From the NCBI GenBank assembly GCA_951394405.1, contig OX596338.1:4278001-4342000 (forward strand): 64,000 bases of DNA. The letters are read 5' to 3'. A program made the position numbers and the translations under genes. Position 1 is the first letter of the stretch, and each line of letters starts with the position of its first letter. Under the pieces are notes generated by a model. That model had not been told where the DNA came from, searched no databases, and worked only from the letters and a program-made list of their open reading frames with translations. The DNA comes from Coprinellus micaceus (taxonomy: Eukaryota; Basidiomycota; Agaricomycetes; Agaricales; Psathyrellaceae). Shown here one piece after another: positions 47,711-58,983 of this stretch.

Positions 47711-47970
47711 GGACTCCCGGCCTTATCTCCCTGCTCGAGGTCTTGTCTGAGCCGGGGTACAGCTTGTCCCACGTTGCCACTATTTCTCTTCGGAAAGGGC
47801 CAAACTTGCGTAATTGGCAGACCTTTCGCGGAACAGGGTGCCCAGAAGAGGCGTACCGAAAAGCACGACCAGGAGTGTGCTGACTCTGCTGAGTAGCAAG
47901 CCAATGTTAAACAGCGCAGTCAGGACGGGATTTTGCGCGGTACCCCTGAGTGGTTGTCCATGGTGCACTC
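47711..47970 (-). pseudogene. T-family relic, parts of exons 6 and 7 of a T3-like gene
   Basis: The plus-strand sequence starting GGACTCCCGGCCTTATCTC matches T3 from 17393. Shared stretches cover the tail region (LRQDLE) and, after a frame change, the last membrane span (LLSRVSTLLVVLFGTPLLG against the GLGSLLSALLVILLGTSLLG of T3). The GGLGS motif is destroyed, and frameshifts separate the segments. Confidence 0.7.
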
Positions 47971-48152
47971 CGGTCTAGATCCTTCAGCGCGCCTAAACCC
48001 ACGATTTCAGGATACAGTGATAGTAGAACGTCTGGTATGCCAGGGCGATTAGGCGCCCAGCGCAACCAGCATCACCATAGATTAGATCAGATTACGATAC
48101 CTGATGTCGATGCCAGCGGTGTACAAAATCAATATCACATCTTGCCCTCGAC

Positions 48153-48240
48153 GCTATACTGAGGTGCTCAGCCAGCGTCGCCCAGCGCACCAGCCTTACC
48201 AGCCAGCGTGCCCGAGTAGCTCCACTCTGGACTACTCCAC
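48153..48240 (+). repeat. Short dispersed repeat R5, first copy
   Basis: The string CTATACTGAGGTGCTCAGCC, then GTGCCCGAGTAGCTCCACTC and TGGACTACTCC, recurs at 50963-51021, where the middle about 30 bp are missing. Both copies lie just downstream of broken T-family sequence. Confidence 0.55.
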
Positions 48241-49267
48241 TGGTGCGTTGAATTCAGTGGAACCTGGAAAGAGGGTTTCATCTACCGGTGTGGTGCGACG
48301 AAAACGGCTCTTCCGCAGCAATAATGAAGGTTAGATGGAAAGCGCCGCCTGTGATGCACCCATGGGAGGCATTCCCCTTTATCGACTACGATTCAGACGT
48401 TCTGCGCCTCATATGTTCTCATCCGCGAGGATCGACGGCTCCTCTGGTGAAACCCTCAACTCTTCCTAATGATTGCGCCCCACCCATCCCTTCTGTCGTT
48501 CATCATGGCGATACCTATCGCGCCACTAGTTTCATGTTTACAGGTCTCCTAGGCTTTATCCAACACAAGTTAGTCCTCCCACAGCGCACTTGACTAGAGT
48601 GGCACAGGACTGAAAACCCGGGTGATCGATCTCTCTCCCCTTGATCACCATCGACATCATTGGTGGGGCAGATCGTTGCTTCCATGAATACTCATTGACT
48701 GGGAGCGCCCTTGTGACGGTTCGCTTCCTGGTATGTACTCCCAAGGCATAGCCACTATCAAACAGTGGTAACTGGGGCTGGAGTCTTCGATGCTCTCAAC
48801 AGCCGTGGAGCCCGCGCTGTGGAAGAGAAAATGGACCTTTCTCGTCTTCCATTAAGCCCCTAGTGGGAATGTCAGCAGGTTGTAGCCTCGAGAGTGAGAA
48901 CTTCCCTTTATACGGCACTGTGGCGGGACAGACTGATGTCGGGGGGTACTGACAATGTAGGAAAGCTTGAGTTCTGTACCATGTGACGCAGTTTTACGCA
49001 GGAGGTGGCGAAGGAATAATCGCCCGCACGGGCGTCCCTCAAACGTGTTTTTTGGAGTCTACCCTGGTCATCGGATCGCACTTTCCCTTGGGAAGGATTC
49101 CGGTTCGCGCACACGCCGAAAAGGTTTGGTGGGTGCTCCATCTGCCACCGCAATTGAATCACCAAGCGGTGAGCACGTCACCGTACGAACCAGCTGATAA
49201 CAGGTGGGTGGGACAAGCCTCGCTCAAGGCACCCGCTTTCTGCCCCGAAGTTCGCTCCCGCAAGATC

Positions 49268-50756
49268 ATGGACGCGACATCCAGCCTTCCCCCTCCACAA
49301 GCGCACCTCCGTCACCAATGGATACCTTCGCTTTTGCTCTCTCCAGGACTGCGCCTTTTCTTTCTTCGATTGGTTATCCCTCCAACACTTATCCAAACTG
49401 GGTTCATTATTTGGTTTGCCGCTGAGGGGGGTCTGGTAGATAACTGGGAGGGAATCGCTATGACTGTCCTTGTCCTGGTGGTAGTGATTCATCACGCTGG
49501 AACGTACGCCACACTTTTGTCTTTGCGTACATGTTATTGAGACGGGAACTCACCCATAGCGCTTTCGGTCCGCGATTATTTCCCCTCCCAGTGTGGACTG
49601 ACATCGGGCTTATGGTTGTGGAGACTGGTGGTGGGTCTCATCACTCATATATTACCATCTTGTATATACTGATCCAGGTATGCAGTGTACCTCTATGTCT
49701 TCAACCTCGTTGGCGGGTACAACCTTGGTGCCAAGGACCTCCTACAAGTGTCAAATGTCCTTGTGTCGTTTTATGTTTCGGTGCTTCCCTTTTGCTTCCT
49801 GGTGTTGTTGGTCCTCAAGGTCCTTGCCATTGTCAACACCTGGGGAACGAGTCCTATGCGCAAGCGGGTCAATATAGCTGGGCGTGGTACTGTAGGTCCT
49901 TGGTGGAGGTACCCTGCCCACGCCTTCTTCGGAACGAGGTTATGGGAAGCACGCGTACCGTGAGTGTTTGATTTCACCCGATACCACTGTATTCTGACGC
50001 TGTAGATTAGGGGGGAGCCGAAAACCCTTTCCATTCTGCGAGGACTGTTGGCATTATTTGCCATATTCTCGTTGATTGCGTTTGGGTGGTACAAAGCGGT
50101 CGTATCGCCGATCTCTGGGATGGAAAGACTCGTCTATCGACACTTATGCGCTGTCAACCTTCCATCCAAGTCATTTCACGACTTATTGCAGAATGCGACA
50201 GGGACTTTCACGCTTGTGAGTGCTACCCCCGACTCCTGGGGCTACGATAATGACTGCTTACGCTGAATCCTGTCAGGTATGGGAAGTACATCCAAATGCG
50301 ACCTCCGACATTGTCCGTGCCACAACAGCGAATGCTCGATCAGGGTCTGCAGGGGCCCCATGTTCTGTTAATGAGGTTGACGGTTGGAGGTCACTGCAAC
50401 TCGGCCCGGAATACGGGGTAGCCAATATATCATGCCCTTTCTCCCCCCTCCCCTCTGATATTACCCGGTTTTCAAACGTAGACCTCAGCATAAACTTTAC
50501 CGGATTGCTGGGGACTGCCGATTGGCGCTTGACCCGCATGGACTTGGATGCTGTGCGAGTTTACGTCGGGTTGGCCCCAGACCGCGACATCAAGGTTGCC
50601 TTCCGCAACACTGATCCTATCTCACTCTTCCCAGGAACAAATATGCTACCTTCTTCTATGATTCTCCGTCTCTACCTTGTTTCGTACTCAGGCCATTACA
50701 TGGGGCCGCTTATCTATATACTCCTGATGCTCTCATCTGGTATACCATTCGGATGA
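49268..50756 (+). CDS. T-family membrane protein T6, truncated at the C-terminus
   Basis: Exons are 49268-49503, 49560-49630, 49686-49959, 50011-50215 and 50277-50756, giving 421 aa if the frame is used as it stands. Exons 1-4 and most of exon 5 match T5 (PWWRYPAHAFFGTRLWE; the soluble domain to ISLFPGTNML). Homology stops abruptly at about 50647, and exon 5 then runs into unrelated sequence encoding 37 residues before TGA. The last membrane span and the cytosolic tail of the family are missing. The new tail is itself hydrophobic (MGPLIYILLMLSSGI), so a new sixth span is possible. Whether it is expressed is unknown; it may be a pseudogene. Confidence 0.7.
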
Positions 50757-50962
50757 GGGATTAACTTGCAAGAAGGTACTCGATGTCGATGTACGGCGTT
50801 GCCAACTATCCACCCTTGTCAGTCAGGACGCCCGAGTAGGTCCAGGATGGCGTAGGGTCATGCTCTCAGTTCCGGAAGCGCGTAGCTCGAACGAAGACGA
50901 GTTAGGGGAAACGAGAAAATAGACCAGAGCCCCAGACAGGCGAACGTTGTGCCAGCAGCGTA

Positions 50963-51021
50963 GGCTATACCGAGGTGCTCAGCCCGCTTGTGCCCGAGTA
51001 GGTTCACTCTGGACTGCTCCC
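50963..51021 (+). repeat. Short dispersed repeat R5, second copy
   Basis: Counterpart of 48153-48240 (CTATACCGAGGTGCTCAGCC, then TGCCCGAGTAGGTTCACTCT), shorter by an internal deletion. Confidence 0.5.
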
Positions 51022-52012
51022 ACGTGCAGGGGGGTCAGAGAACAATGTGAGCACCACAGCGAAGTTGGATACGTTACCACAACGACCAGGCACCGAAGGG
51101 GAGATCGGGTGGAACGTCGGGCAAGTAGAACGGGCCGAGGAGGTAACAGGAGATACCCTAGCTGAAGGTCAAGGGGGATGAAGTAGGACAAAGATCGCAA
51201 CCACTTATTCCCCTCGTCTCACCATCCGAACTGAAGGTCTCAACGCGGCGCCTCCTGGAAGTTTCGCAGAAACGATGGGCTCATATAGTCGCACAGCCGA
51301 AATGAACGAGGGACGAGTGCCAAGTTTTGCCGTTCGCCTAGGTATGAAACCAGACTTTCATAGAGTCGTTGAAAGGCCGATCAAGAGCGATATATCACCC
51401 GTGCGAGTGCTAGCACGTCCCAGCCTTTCGTTTAATCCCAGGCTCTGGACCTCCCTTCCCTCCTTCTCTCCTTCACTCCGGATGTCACTGGCAATCTATT
51501 TCTTTCGTAGTACGACGACGAGCTCTCTGGGACCAGTTCAGCGTCTCTTTGAGCACTTACACACACACCGTCCAAATTCCATGGGCCATGACGCTCAGAC
51601 CGTTTAAACGGGAAGTGGTATCAGGAGCCGAGCCCACCGATAGACAGTGCGTCACTCGCGTCCAAGGGGAGCATAGAGAATTTGGTGTAGAGATACGACA
51701 GTCAAGTCCCGGTGGTGTAAGGAGAAAGTTGGGTGGGAGTTGCGGTAGGGCCATTGACGGCCCTCGACAAATGGCGGCGAGCTTGTTGGGGTTATGAACG
51801 AGGGAGACGTACACGAGTATGCAAGGGAGGTCACGATGGTTGCGAAGAAATAAATGCAGGTGAAAGGGCGGCGGGGAGAAATGAGACCGTTGGGAGAGGA
51901 GGAGGGGGGAGGCGAACTTGGTTGAGGAGGAGGGACGTGCAAGGGATGCGTGTGGGAGTTTGATAATTGGAGGGTGTGGGTGGAAGCCTGGGTCGGAGGA
52001 TCTACTTACATT

Positions 52013-52135
52013 CCGCACACGTTAGTATCATTCGTACTGGCCTCTCGCCACACGTCAATGTCATTCGTACTTTGGCCTTACGCCACACATCACAGTGATA
52101 TGTATACTTTGGGCTCTCGCCACAGCTGGTGATGT
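52013..52135 (+). repeat. Minisatellite, about 35-bp unit, 3.5 copies
   Basis: Units begin near 52013, 52047, 52082 and 52119, each with a C(G)CCACA start and a CATTCGTACT or GTATACTT core followed by TTGG or TGG. Units differ by several bases. Confidence 0.6.
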
Positions 52136-53762
52136 CCCCGCGCAAGAGCGAGAGAGCAAAGCGTCTAAGGAAGGGATGTCGATGGTGGGGAGTAGTCGAG
52201 AGGGGGCTGAGATCGATTGTGTTCCTCATGTAAGTGAGGGGCCGCAAGTGTTGGGACGAGTCCCTGGCCATGAATTCGACTGACGAACCCGAAAGCAGAC
52301 TCAAGCCGCCCGGGCGGTCTGGATGTCCACTCTGAAGATCACGCACCCGACCTGTCTCCCCTCGCTCAATTGCAGTCTACCCAGCTGCTATGATACTAAT
52401 TGACGGTGCCGTCCAGGCGGTGGTTCGCGCTCCCAGCTCCAGGTCGCGCCGCGAGTTTCAAAGTGCTAGGGTACGCCGCGTTGTCAAGATCAGTACTAGT
52501 TGAATAGAATTGCGTAGTGACGCCCCCACTTCCATGTGGGTGCTGGGCCTCCCATGAATGAAGGTGGCGTTTGGACTTCCTTGCACCCTTTCGTCGCTTT
52601 GTGGAATCGTGCGGGATGGTCAAGGCGGGGGTCTCGTCCTCGGATACCTTCGGGGAGCGAATCTCGAAGGGGCATCCATATTGGATTTCCAGTGTACGGC
52701 TTTGTCGTCGGTTGAATGAGGTAAGGGACGTCTCGTGTCCTTCAGCGGCAGAATCGACGCAGAAGAGTGATAGGAGGTACCAGGTGGGAGAAACCCGTCG
52801 ATGAAGGAGGTCTGCCAACCGTTGGGCCGGAAGCAACAGGGCTCGTGTAGGCAAATGAAGTTGAGGTTGCACGTACACGTCACGTCAAGTCGAACGAGTC
52901 AATCCAGGACTCAGGATTCAGGAGAGAGCTCGGGCGGAGGACGTAGTAGACTTGGCGGGGGATGCGGTGTCTCTAGATCAAGTGCATCGGAAGGGAATGC
53001 GGGGCAGAGTCGTCAACGTTTCGAGGAGGTCTGGACGGTGGCCATGGTTGGCGAACAAGGAAAGCCCGAGAACGGGTGGCGAAGGCGAGGACGAGGGAAA
53101 GCGGGAGGCGTGGGAGAGGCGGAGTTCAGGAGGATCTTGGGTTGAGGGGAGGAAGAACGCCGTCTGATGTGCGGTAAGAGGGAGTACGTGAACAGCGGGG
53201 GCGGAAGAATGGGAAAGGCGCGATGGGTGTGAAAGGGTATGGAGGGAATATGAGGGACTCAAAGGCAGGGAACGACCCATCCTCATATCTCCCTCAACCT
53301 CCACGCTCCAGGCCCCGCACACGCCAGAGCGACCTGTGCTCTCTTCTTGGGTCTCTCGCTGCGACTGGGGATCTCGTCGGAGGATGGGAGAATGGGAAAA
53401 TTTACTGTACTTCGAGAAGGGATTGCTGTCGAGTGTCGGGGGGAGTGCGAGTGACTGAGAAAGGGCAAAGCCAATGTGGAAAGGAGCGAGAGAGTAAACA
53501 CGGGCTTTATTCTCCGGGAGCCCGAGGTTCTTTTCGCACGCCCTACCGCCTCGCACCAAAAATGGACGAAAGCGCCGTTCAGGCACCGATCGGATCACGA
53601 TCATGACCAGTCCGTCCGATCAAGGTCTTTTGCTTCCAACCCTCGTGAGCGTCATCGACTTTATTTGGCCTCAATCCCAGATCTCCCGCTCAGCCAGCCA
53701 CGGTGTCCCCCCTCCTCGGAGCCCGCCTCGCCCTTGTGCTTGTATCCAAACTACGACGAACG

Positions 53763-56700
53763 ATGTCGACGAGCTCCCTCTCGTTCACCCTCTCCCTATC
53801 CTCCTCCTCTGTCCACCCCGTAGAGAAGGAAGGAAAGTTCGGTCCTCGGTTAGGCAAGCTCGTCGTCGAGCGCTCGATGCCTTCGACTTCAACTAGCTCG
53901 GATTCGGCACCTTCCTCAAGCGGAGAAGTATCCACCTCGAAGATTGAGCTGGACACTCCCGCGCTCTTCGCGACGACCTCGCGAGGCGTCGTCCCACACA
54001 TCAGCAGAGACCACTATGAGAGCCTCGGAGAAGCGTTGAAGTGGACGTGTGTGCCTTTCGAGACTTTGTGAGTCGTGGTTTTTATCTTAATCCGCCTGGG
54101 AGTTACTGACTATAAGGATCGATAGTCTCGAACATAGCCCCCCAGTCCCTGTTCTCTACGCGTCCCACTCGTCCTCCAATGCTTCACCTCCGACTGCTGC
54201 CCAACCCCTCCATGGGTTCCTAGGATTCAAGCCAGAAAACACGGTAGTCCATGTCACGGCGCGCGACCCAAGCGATACGAGGGAGATGCCGACGAATGGA
54301 AACGACGCGCTGTGTGTGTGGACGTTGAGAGGTGTGAGGAGGGTGTGTGTCCTTCGCGTCTTATCTGCTACACCGAACCTAACCCAACCCTGGCGCTGTG
54401 ATCTAGCTCTCACCCAAAGACCATTCGTCATACACGACCTCGATTCGACCAGACGTCGTCACAGCCCTCTCCGATACACCCTTCACCAACCCTCCATACT
54501 CCCAAAAACGCCTGACGAAGAGTATCGAGAGATCCTCCCTCTGGTTGGCATCGCTTCTGTCCGGGTCCACTCCTTCGAGTCCTGGGTCAGTGACGACCAA
54601 ACCCCCGTTCGCCATCCTAGCCCACCTAGCGGGTCTAACCTCCATCCCTGCTCGGAAAGCCTTCGCTTCTTCCCTGCTAGAGCCTCTGGACACCTCGCCC
54701 AGTACCCCTGGAACGAGTACCTACGTGTCAGGTATGCCGGGTGTAGCGAACGTTCCCCTTCCATCGACGCTCAAGAGTCTCGATGACGGGGTGGCTGGGT
54801 ATACGGTCGACCTCGCACCCTTGATCCAGAACCTGGATATCCAGGCGGCCAAGGCTACCCCGCTGGCCCAGGGGAAGGAGAAGACGTCGAGGATGGAGGA
54901 TGTTGTGCCGTTGCTGGAGGCGAGTCTGGGTGTTCTGACGGAAGGGAAGCCGAGGGTCGTGAATGGGGTTCAGGGGCCGCATGATATTCTTAGGTGAGTT
55001 AACTTTCCCCCTCTCTGTTTCAGCCCTCTGGGGTCTTGGATTTCGTTTCTTTGACTCCGTTTGCGGTTGTTTCTCTGTCGTTCAGTTTCTTTCGCTTTTG
55101 GCCTTTCGTTGGGGTTTCGTTTCCGTGATTCGTTTGTGTTTGGTTGTTGGTTTGCGGTTTGTTCGTTGGTTTCTCTTTCGTTCATTGTTTCTGTTCCGTT
55201 TATTCATCTTTGAAATGGTCGTTCGGCCAGTTCTTTCGGTTCGATGTCTTTCGTTCCCCTCGTTCTCGCTCGACTTCTTTCTTCTCCTACCTTTCACTCC
55301 ACCGCTTTCGTTGACCATACTTCGCCCGCCTTCCCTTCCCTGTTCCCCCTTGACCTTGTTCCTTCATATTCGTTCCTTCGTTCTCGCTCCCCAACTCTAC
55401 TCCACTTTGCCCGTTCTATCGGATGGGGGTGGATGCTGCTGTACTGCTCACTTGGATGGGATGGGCGATGCCGTTGCGCTGCGGCACACTTGCGCAGGAT
55501 GGATGGACGGCGGAAATGGTGTGCTGACTGGGGTTGAGGTTTGGGTCCGCTCATGAGACTCTGATCTCTGGGGTCGGATCCCTCGTTCGTGGAGTCTGGG
55601 TCATGGAGAACGCCCAGGCGGACAGTTCTGCCAGCACGACTCGTGCCTCTCATCGAGGCCAGGTCGTTTCCTCCAGGCCGACTTTGTTTCGCTTTTCGCT
55701 GCGCACTCGGTTTTTTCTCTGTTGAGTCGTTGGGGTTTGGTTCGGGCTCTTCGTTGCGGTGGCCTACTTCGCTCCTAGCTCCTTGCTCGAGGGCCCCTCT
55801 GCACCATAGCGTGACGTTTTACTCCGCTCTTCGGTTTGGGTCTGCGTCGAAAGCGCAGTTTCGTCGTCACGGTCGTGATATGCAGTGGTAGTTCACCGGT
55901 CGGACTTGTTGAAGGACGTCCGCGCCTCTTTATTCGTGTTTTTTTGGGAGGTTATTCGGCGAGACCATCCCTTTTTCTTCTTATTACGCAGTCCCCCGTT
56001 TGCACTTGTTCGATTCTGTCCATCCGTCACTTTGCTTCGCCCGCTCGGTCGTGGAGTTTCCTCACTTTACCTTCCTTTTCGAGATGTCGCCCTGTTCTTA
56101 TCGTTCTCGTTATTGTTTGTTCGTCCACACCTTGTTTGCCGAATGTTTTTCTCGACCTTCTCTTCGTCGTTTCACACCTCTTCGTTCTCATGCCTCCCCC
56201 GATTCGCCTCACATCTGCATTGTCGCCCTCGTGGCTGTCATTCGATTGATTCTCTGTTTATTTTGCGTTTTCACGCTTCAATTGACGCTTTTTTCACCAC
56301 CCACCGTCGTCCTCCCTCGAAACCTCGACCTGCATGCTAACATTCAACCCTCCGCATAGGCTAATCAAGGAAGTTGGGATTGACCTGTTCGACGCCGTAT
56401 GGGCTCAACGTTGCGCAGACGTCGGCGTAGCTCTGGACTTCGTCTTCCCGCCCCCACCACCCTCCTCCGCCAACTCAGCTACGATAATGGTAACGGATAA
56501 GAAACAACTGGGAAGGAACATCTACGACCCGAAATATGCGTACGACTTCTCCCCGCTCGGAGACGATTCGTGTGTTTGTAACGCGTGTCGACCTGTCCAG
56601 CCGCATACGAGGCTGTACCATGGGGTCGATACGCCGTCCTTTTCTGGGGAACCTGGGTACCCCACTGAACTTGTCGGTGAGGGAGAAAGTGGTGCGAAGG

Positions 56701-57047
56701 AGGAGTACGGGGAGCCGTTTTCGAGGGCGTACGTGCACCACTTGTTGCACACGCACGAGATGAGCGCACATACGCTGTTGGTTATGCACAATCTAGGCGT
56801 CGTGGAGCGGTTCTTCTTAGGCATTCGGTCTTCACTTGCGCATGGTGGAGAGGCCGAGGATCAACGCTCACGCTTCACTGAGGAAATCGCCCGCTTCGCA
56901 GATGTGTACGACGAAGCGTTCACAATCCTGCACGAAGCGAGGAAGGAGTGGAAAGAGGTGGATATGGCGCGGGGCAAGGGAAGGATGGCGAGGGAGAAGG
57001 AGAGGGAGGATGCGGCGAGGGCGCATGAAGTGGGGGTGGATCCTTAG
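53763..57047 (+). CDS. QTRT2: Queuine tRNA-ribosyltransferase accessory subunit 2, with a 1.37-kb intron
   Basis: Exons are 53763-54067, 54126-54333, 54407-54993 and 56360-57047, giving 595 aa. The protein partners the catalytic subunit (QTRT1) in eukaryotic tRNA-guanine transglycosylase, which swaps guanine 34 for queuine in tRNAs with GUN anticodons. The start at 53763 gives the typical N-terminus (FGPRLGKLVV, then TPALFATTSRGVVPHISRDHY). Exon 4 holds the zinc site C-x-C-x2-C (SCVCNAC) and the following HHLLHTHEMSAHTLLVMHNL, whose final His is the expected fourth ligand. The length exceeds the usual about 415 aa because of Ser/Pro-rich insertions. The intron at 54994-56359 is very long for this genome and pyrimidine-rich. 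No neighbouring queuosine gene is seen. Confidence 0.87.
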
Positions 57048-57287
57048 GACAGACGTACGACGTCTTCATGTAACGTTCGTGAAGAGACGCAGTGGTGCAG
57101 TGGAGGGACGTGGACGGCGCGAAGGGGAAGGAGACGGAAGGCTGGCGATGAGGAAGGTGAGGGGGGATATGGCGAGGCGGGCTGGGGTTAGTGTTGGTTT
57201 CTAATCGAAGGTGGAGAATGGGTGTTCGGGAGGCAAGGCGGTGAAGGAAGAGGGGGACGGGAGGAACAGAAAACTGATGATGAGCAT

Positions 57288-57491
57288 TCATGGATTGCCG
57301 AAGTACCGCCAAATTGATTTCCCATTAGAATAAAAGGGCGCCCGGCCTCCGGCCGGGTCAGCAATACCTTGCTTCAGCAAGGCGTGTAACTCACCTTCTA
57401 ACCCCGGCCTTTGCCTTTCCGGCGCGTTCATTAACATTACTCTCACTGTATCACCAAAATTACATCTCGCAGAGCTAAGCGCCGCATCCAC
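57288..57491 (-). other. Small ORF with hairpins, unit 1 of a related pair
   Basis: This is a 67-codon minus-strand frame containing PGLEGELHALLKQGIADP. It overlaps two perfect hairpins: CCCGGCC/GGCCGGG at 57341-57357 and CCTTGCT/AGCAAGG at 57368-57383. A second unit at 58457-58666 shares the second hairpin and a similar peptide. It may be a fragment of a repeat family rather than a gene. Confidence 0.3.
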
Positions 57492-58456
57492 TCATCGAAC
57501 CACCTCATGTCCCCCATCCCTTCGCGAGGGCAATCGGCGAGGATAGTCATTGTGAGTGGGCAATGATAGGTTTATGACAAGAGTGCGCGGCACAAAAGAG
57601 GTAAACGGCACGGTCTGGTGGCACGACTAGGATATGTGGAACCACGAGACGGCGAGGCCGTGGGTTAGCTACCTCGTGAGCGGACGGTGTTCACGTGCGA
57701 GGCATGGAGCGCCGTTCATGGAACTAGAATGCGATCGGTTTCGTTGGAAACCCGGGTGGGGTGGGCTGGGGCGGGAGCAGTGGGAAGGCGGAGGAGTGTA
57801 GGTACATGGAAAGTAGGCAGGGAGCGGCGAGGGCATCAATCAAGTAGGAAGCGTCGAAGGAGAGCGCAACAATCAGGGACTGCAGGGTAAACAGATGCAA
57901 GTCCAGTGACAATTGGGACCGACACAGACCCAATAAAAGAGTATATGAGTGTGCTTGGGGCTTAGATACAATAAACGGAATAAGTGAAAGTGTGGGGGCT
58001 ATCAGAGAAGCGAGCTCTACTGAAGAGGGGCGTACGAACACCAACCCCTCGGAAGTGCTCCGCAATGCGACGAAAAACTAGGAACAGAGTGAGTAGGGGT
58101 AACGGGAGGGATTGGGAGAGGAAACTGACTGAAGTGGTGTCGATCGGAGCTGTCTAAGTCATGGAACTAAAGCCCTACGGAAGTCGAAACAAAAATGTGG
58201 GCCGGCATTACAAGCATCGGAGTAAGGAATAAGAAGCGGGATAACGCTGAAGCGAGGGGGAAGAAATCAAGGGGCGCGACAAGGAATTGAGGGGCGCGAC
58301 ATGGTAGACATCACGAGGACCATGGGCGAAGGGCGGGTACCTCGTGAACGGGCATGTCATGGCGGCGGGTAGAAGGCAGGAACGTTGTTGGCGGGAAGCA
58401 CATGACGTAAGCGGAACAAACAAGCACAACCGTTGCAAATTATCTAAAAAAGGAAG

Positions 58457-58666
58457 TTAAAGGGAAATGGTATTACCTTGCTGAAGCAAGGAACCTAGTC
58501 TCTCGGTTAGTCGTCGACCTTCTCCGGGACCCGGGCGCTCGAACACGAAGCCACTAAATTGGTATTTGGTGCTGCTCCACACGGCCGATCCAGGGTGTTG
58601 TCGGTACTTGGTAGGATTCACGTGTTCGGGAAGCAAAGGCATCATTAGAACGAGGGTGCGAGGCAT
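58457..58666 (-). other. Small ORF with hairpin, unit 2 of a related pair
   Basis: This is a 69-codon minus-strand frame with RPGPGEGRRLTERLGSLLQQ near its end. It overlaps the hairpin CCTTGCT-GA-AGCAAGG at 58476-58491. It resembles unit 1 at 57288-57491. The function is not recognised. Confidence 0.3.
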
Positions 58667-58983
58667 ATCGAGCGTGGGGGATATGTACTAGTGCGAGGGG
58701 CTATCGGTAGGCAATAGTAGTAGGCGAGCGCGTGTTCTGAAGAGCGAAACGGGGAAGCATAGCGAACATTCGTAGAAGTACAGAGTGTGTGTCTATCATG
58801 CAACGCGAGATACAGTATAAGTACAAATGGAAACGGATATCAGAGCACTCAAGCGGACGGAGTAGAGATCATAAGAAATGGAATGCGAAATACGCCGAGA
58901 TAATAAGATTGAGACAATACGATCAAGGGTGGACCGGTACGAGAGACCCCAGATAAAGAATTGGAAGACAGGTAGTGTTGGTA

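Larger units (their letters stand above)
45787..49267. other. Repeat-rich stretch between the small ORF and T6
   Basis: It holds repeat R2 (right copy), repeat R3 (right copy), a T3 relic and a short motif repeat at 48153-48240. A one-mismatch version of the recurrent word (TAATCGCCC, 49017-49025) lies about 245 bp before T6. No intact gene. Confidence 0.4.
50757..53762. other. Gene-free stretch between T6 and QTRT2
   Basis: It contains the second R5 copy and a three-and-a-half-unit minisatellite at 52013-52135. ORFs at 51557-52018, 52396-52878 and 52978-53604 on the minus strand are low-complexity or motif-free and are not called. The last 200 bp presumably hold the QTRT2 promoter. Confidence 0.4.
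57048..58983. other. Gene-free stretch between QTRT2 and the TPR-CHAT gene
   Basis: It contains two related minus-strand ORF/hairpin units (listed separately). The sequence between them (57500-58440) is purine-rich and motif-free. Confidence 0.4.

Noticed and set aside
55000..56340. Long ORFs inside the QTRT2 intron (for example 54963-55556)
   Set aside because: They are Phe/Ser/Leu-rich translations of a pyrimidine tract, and the flanking exons join in frame across the whole region.
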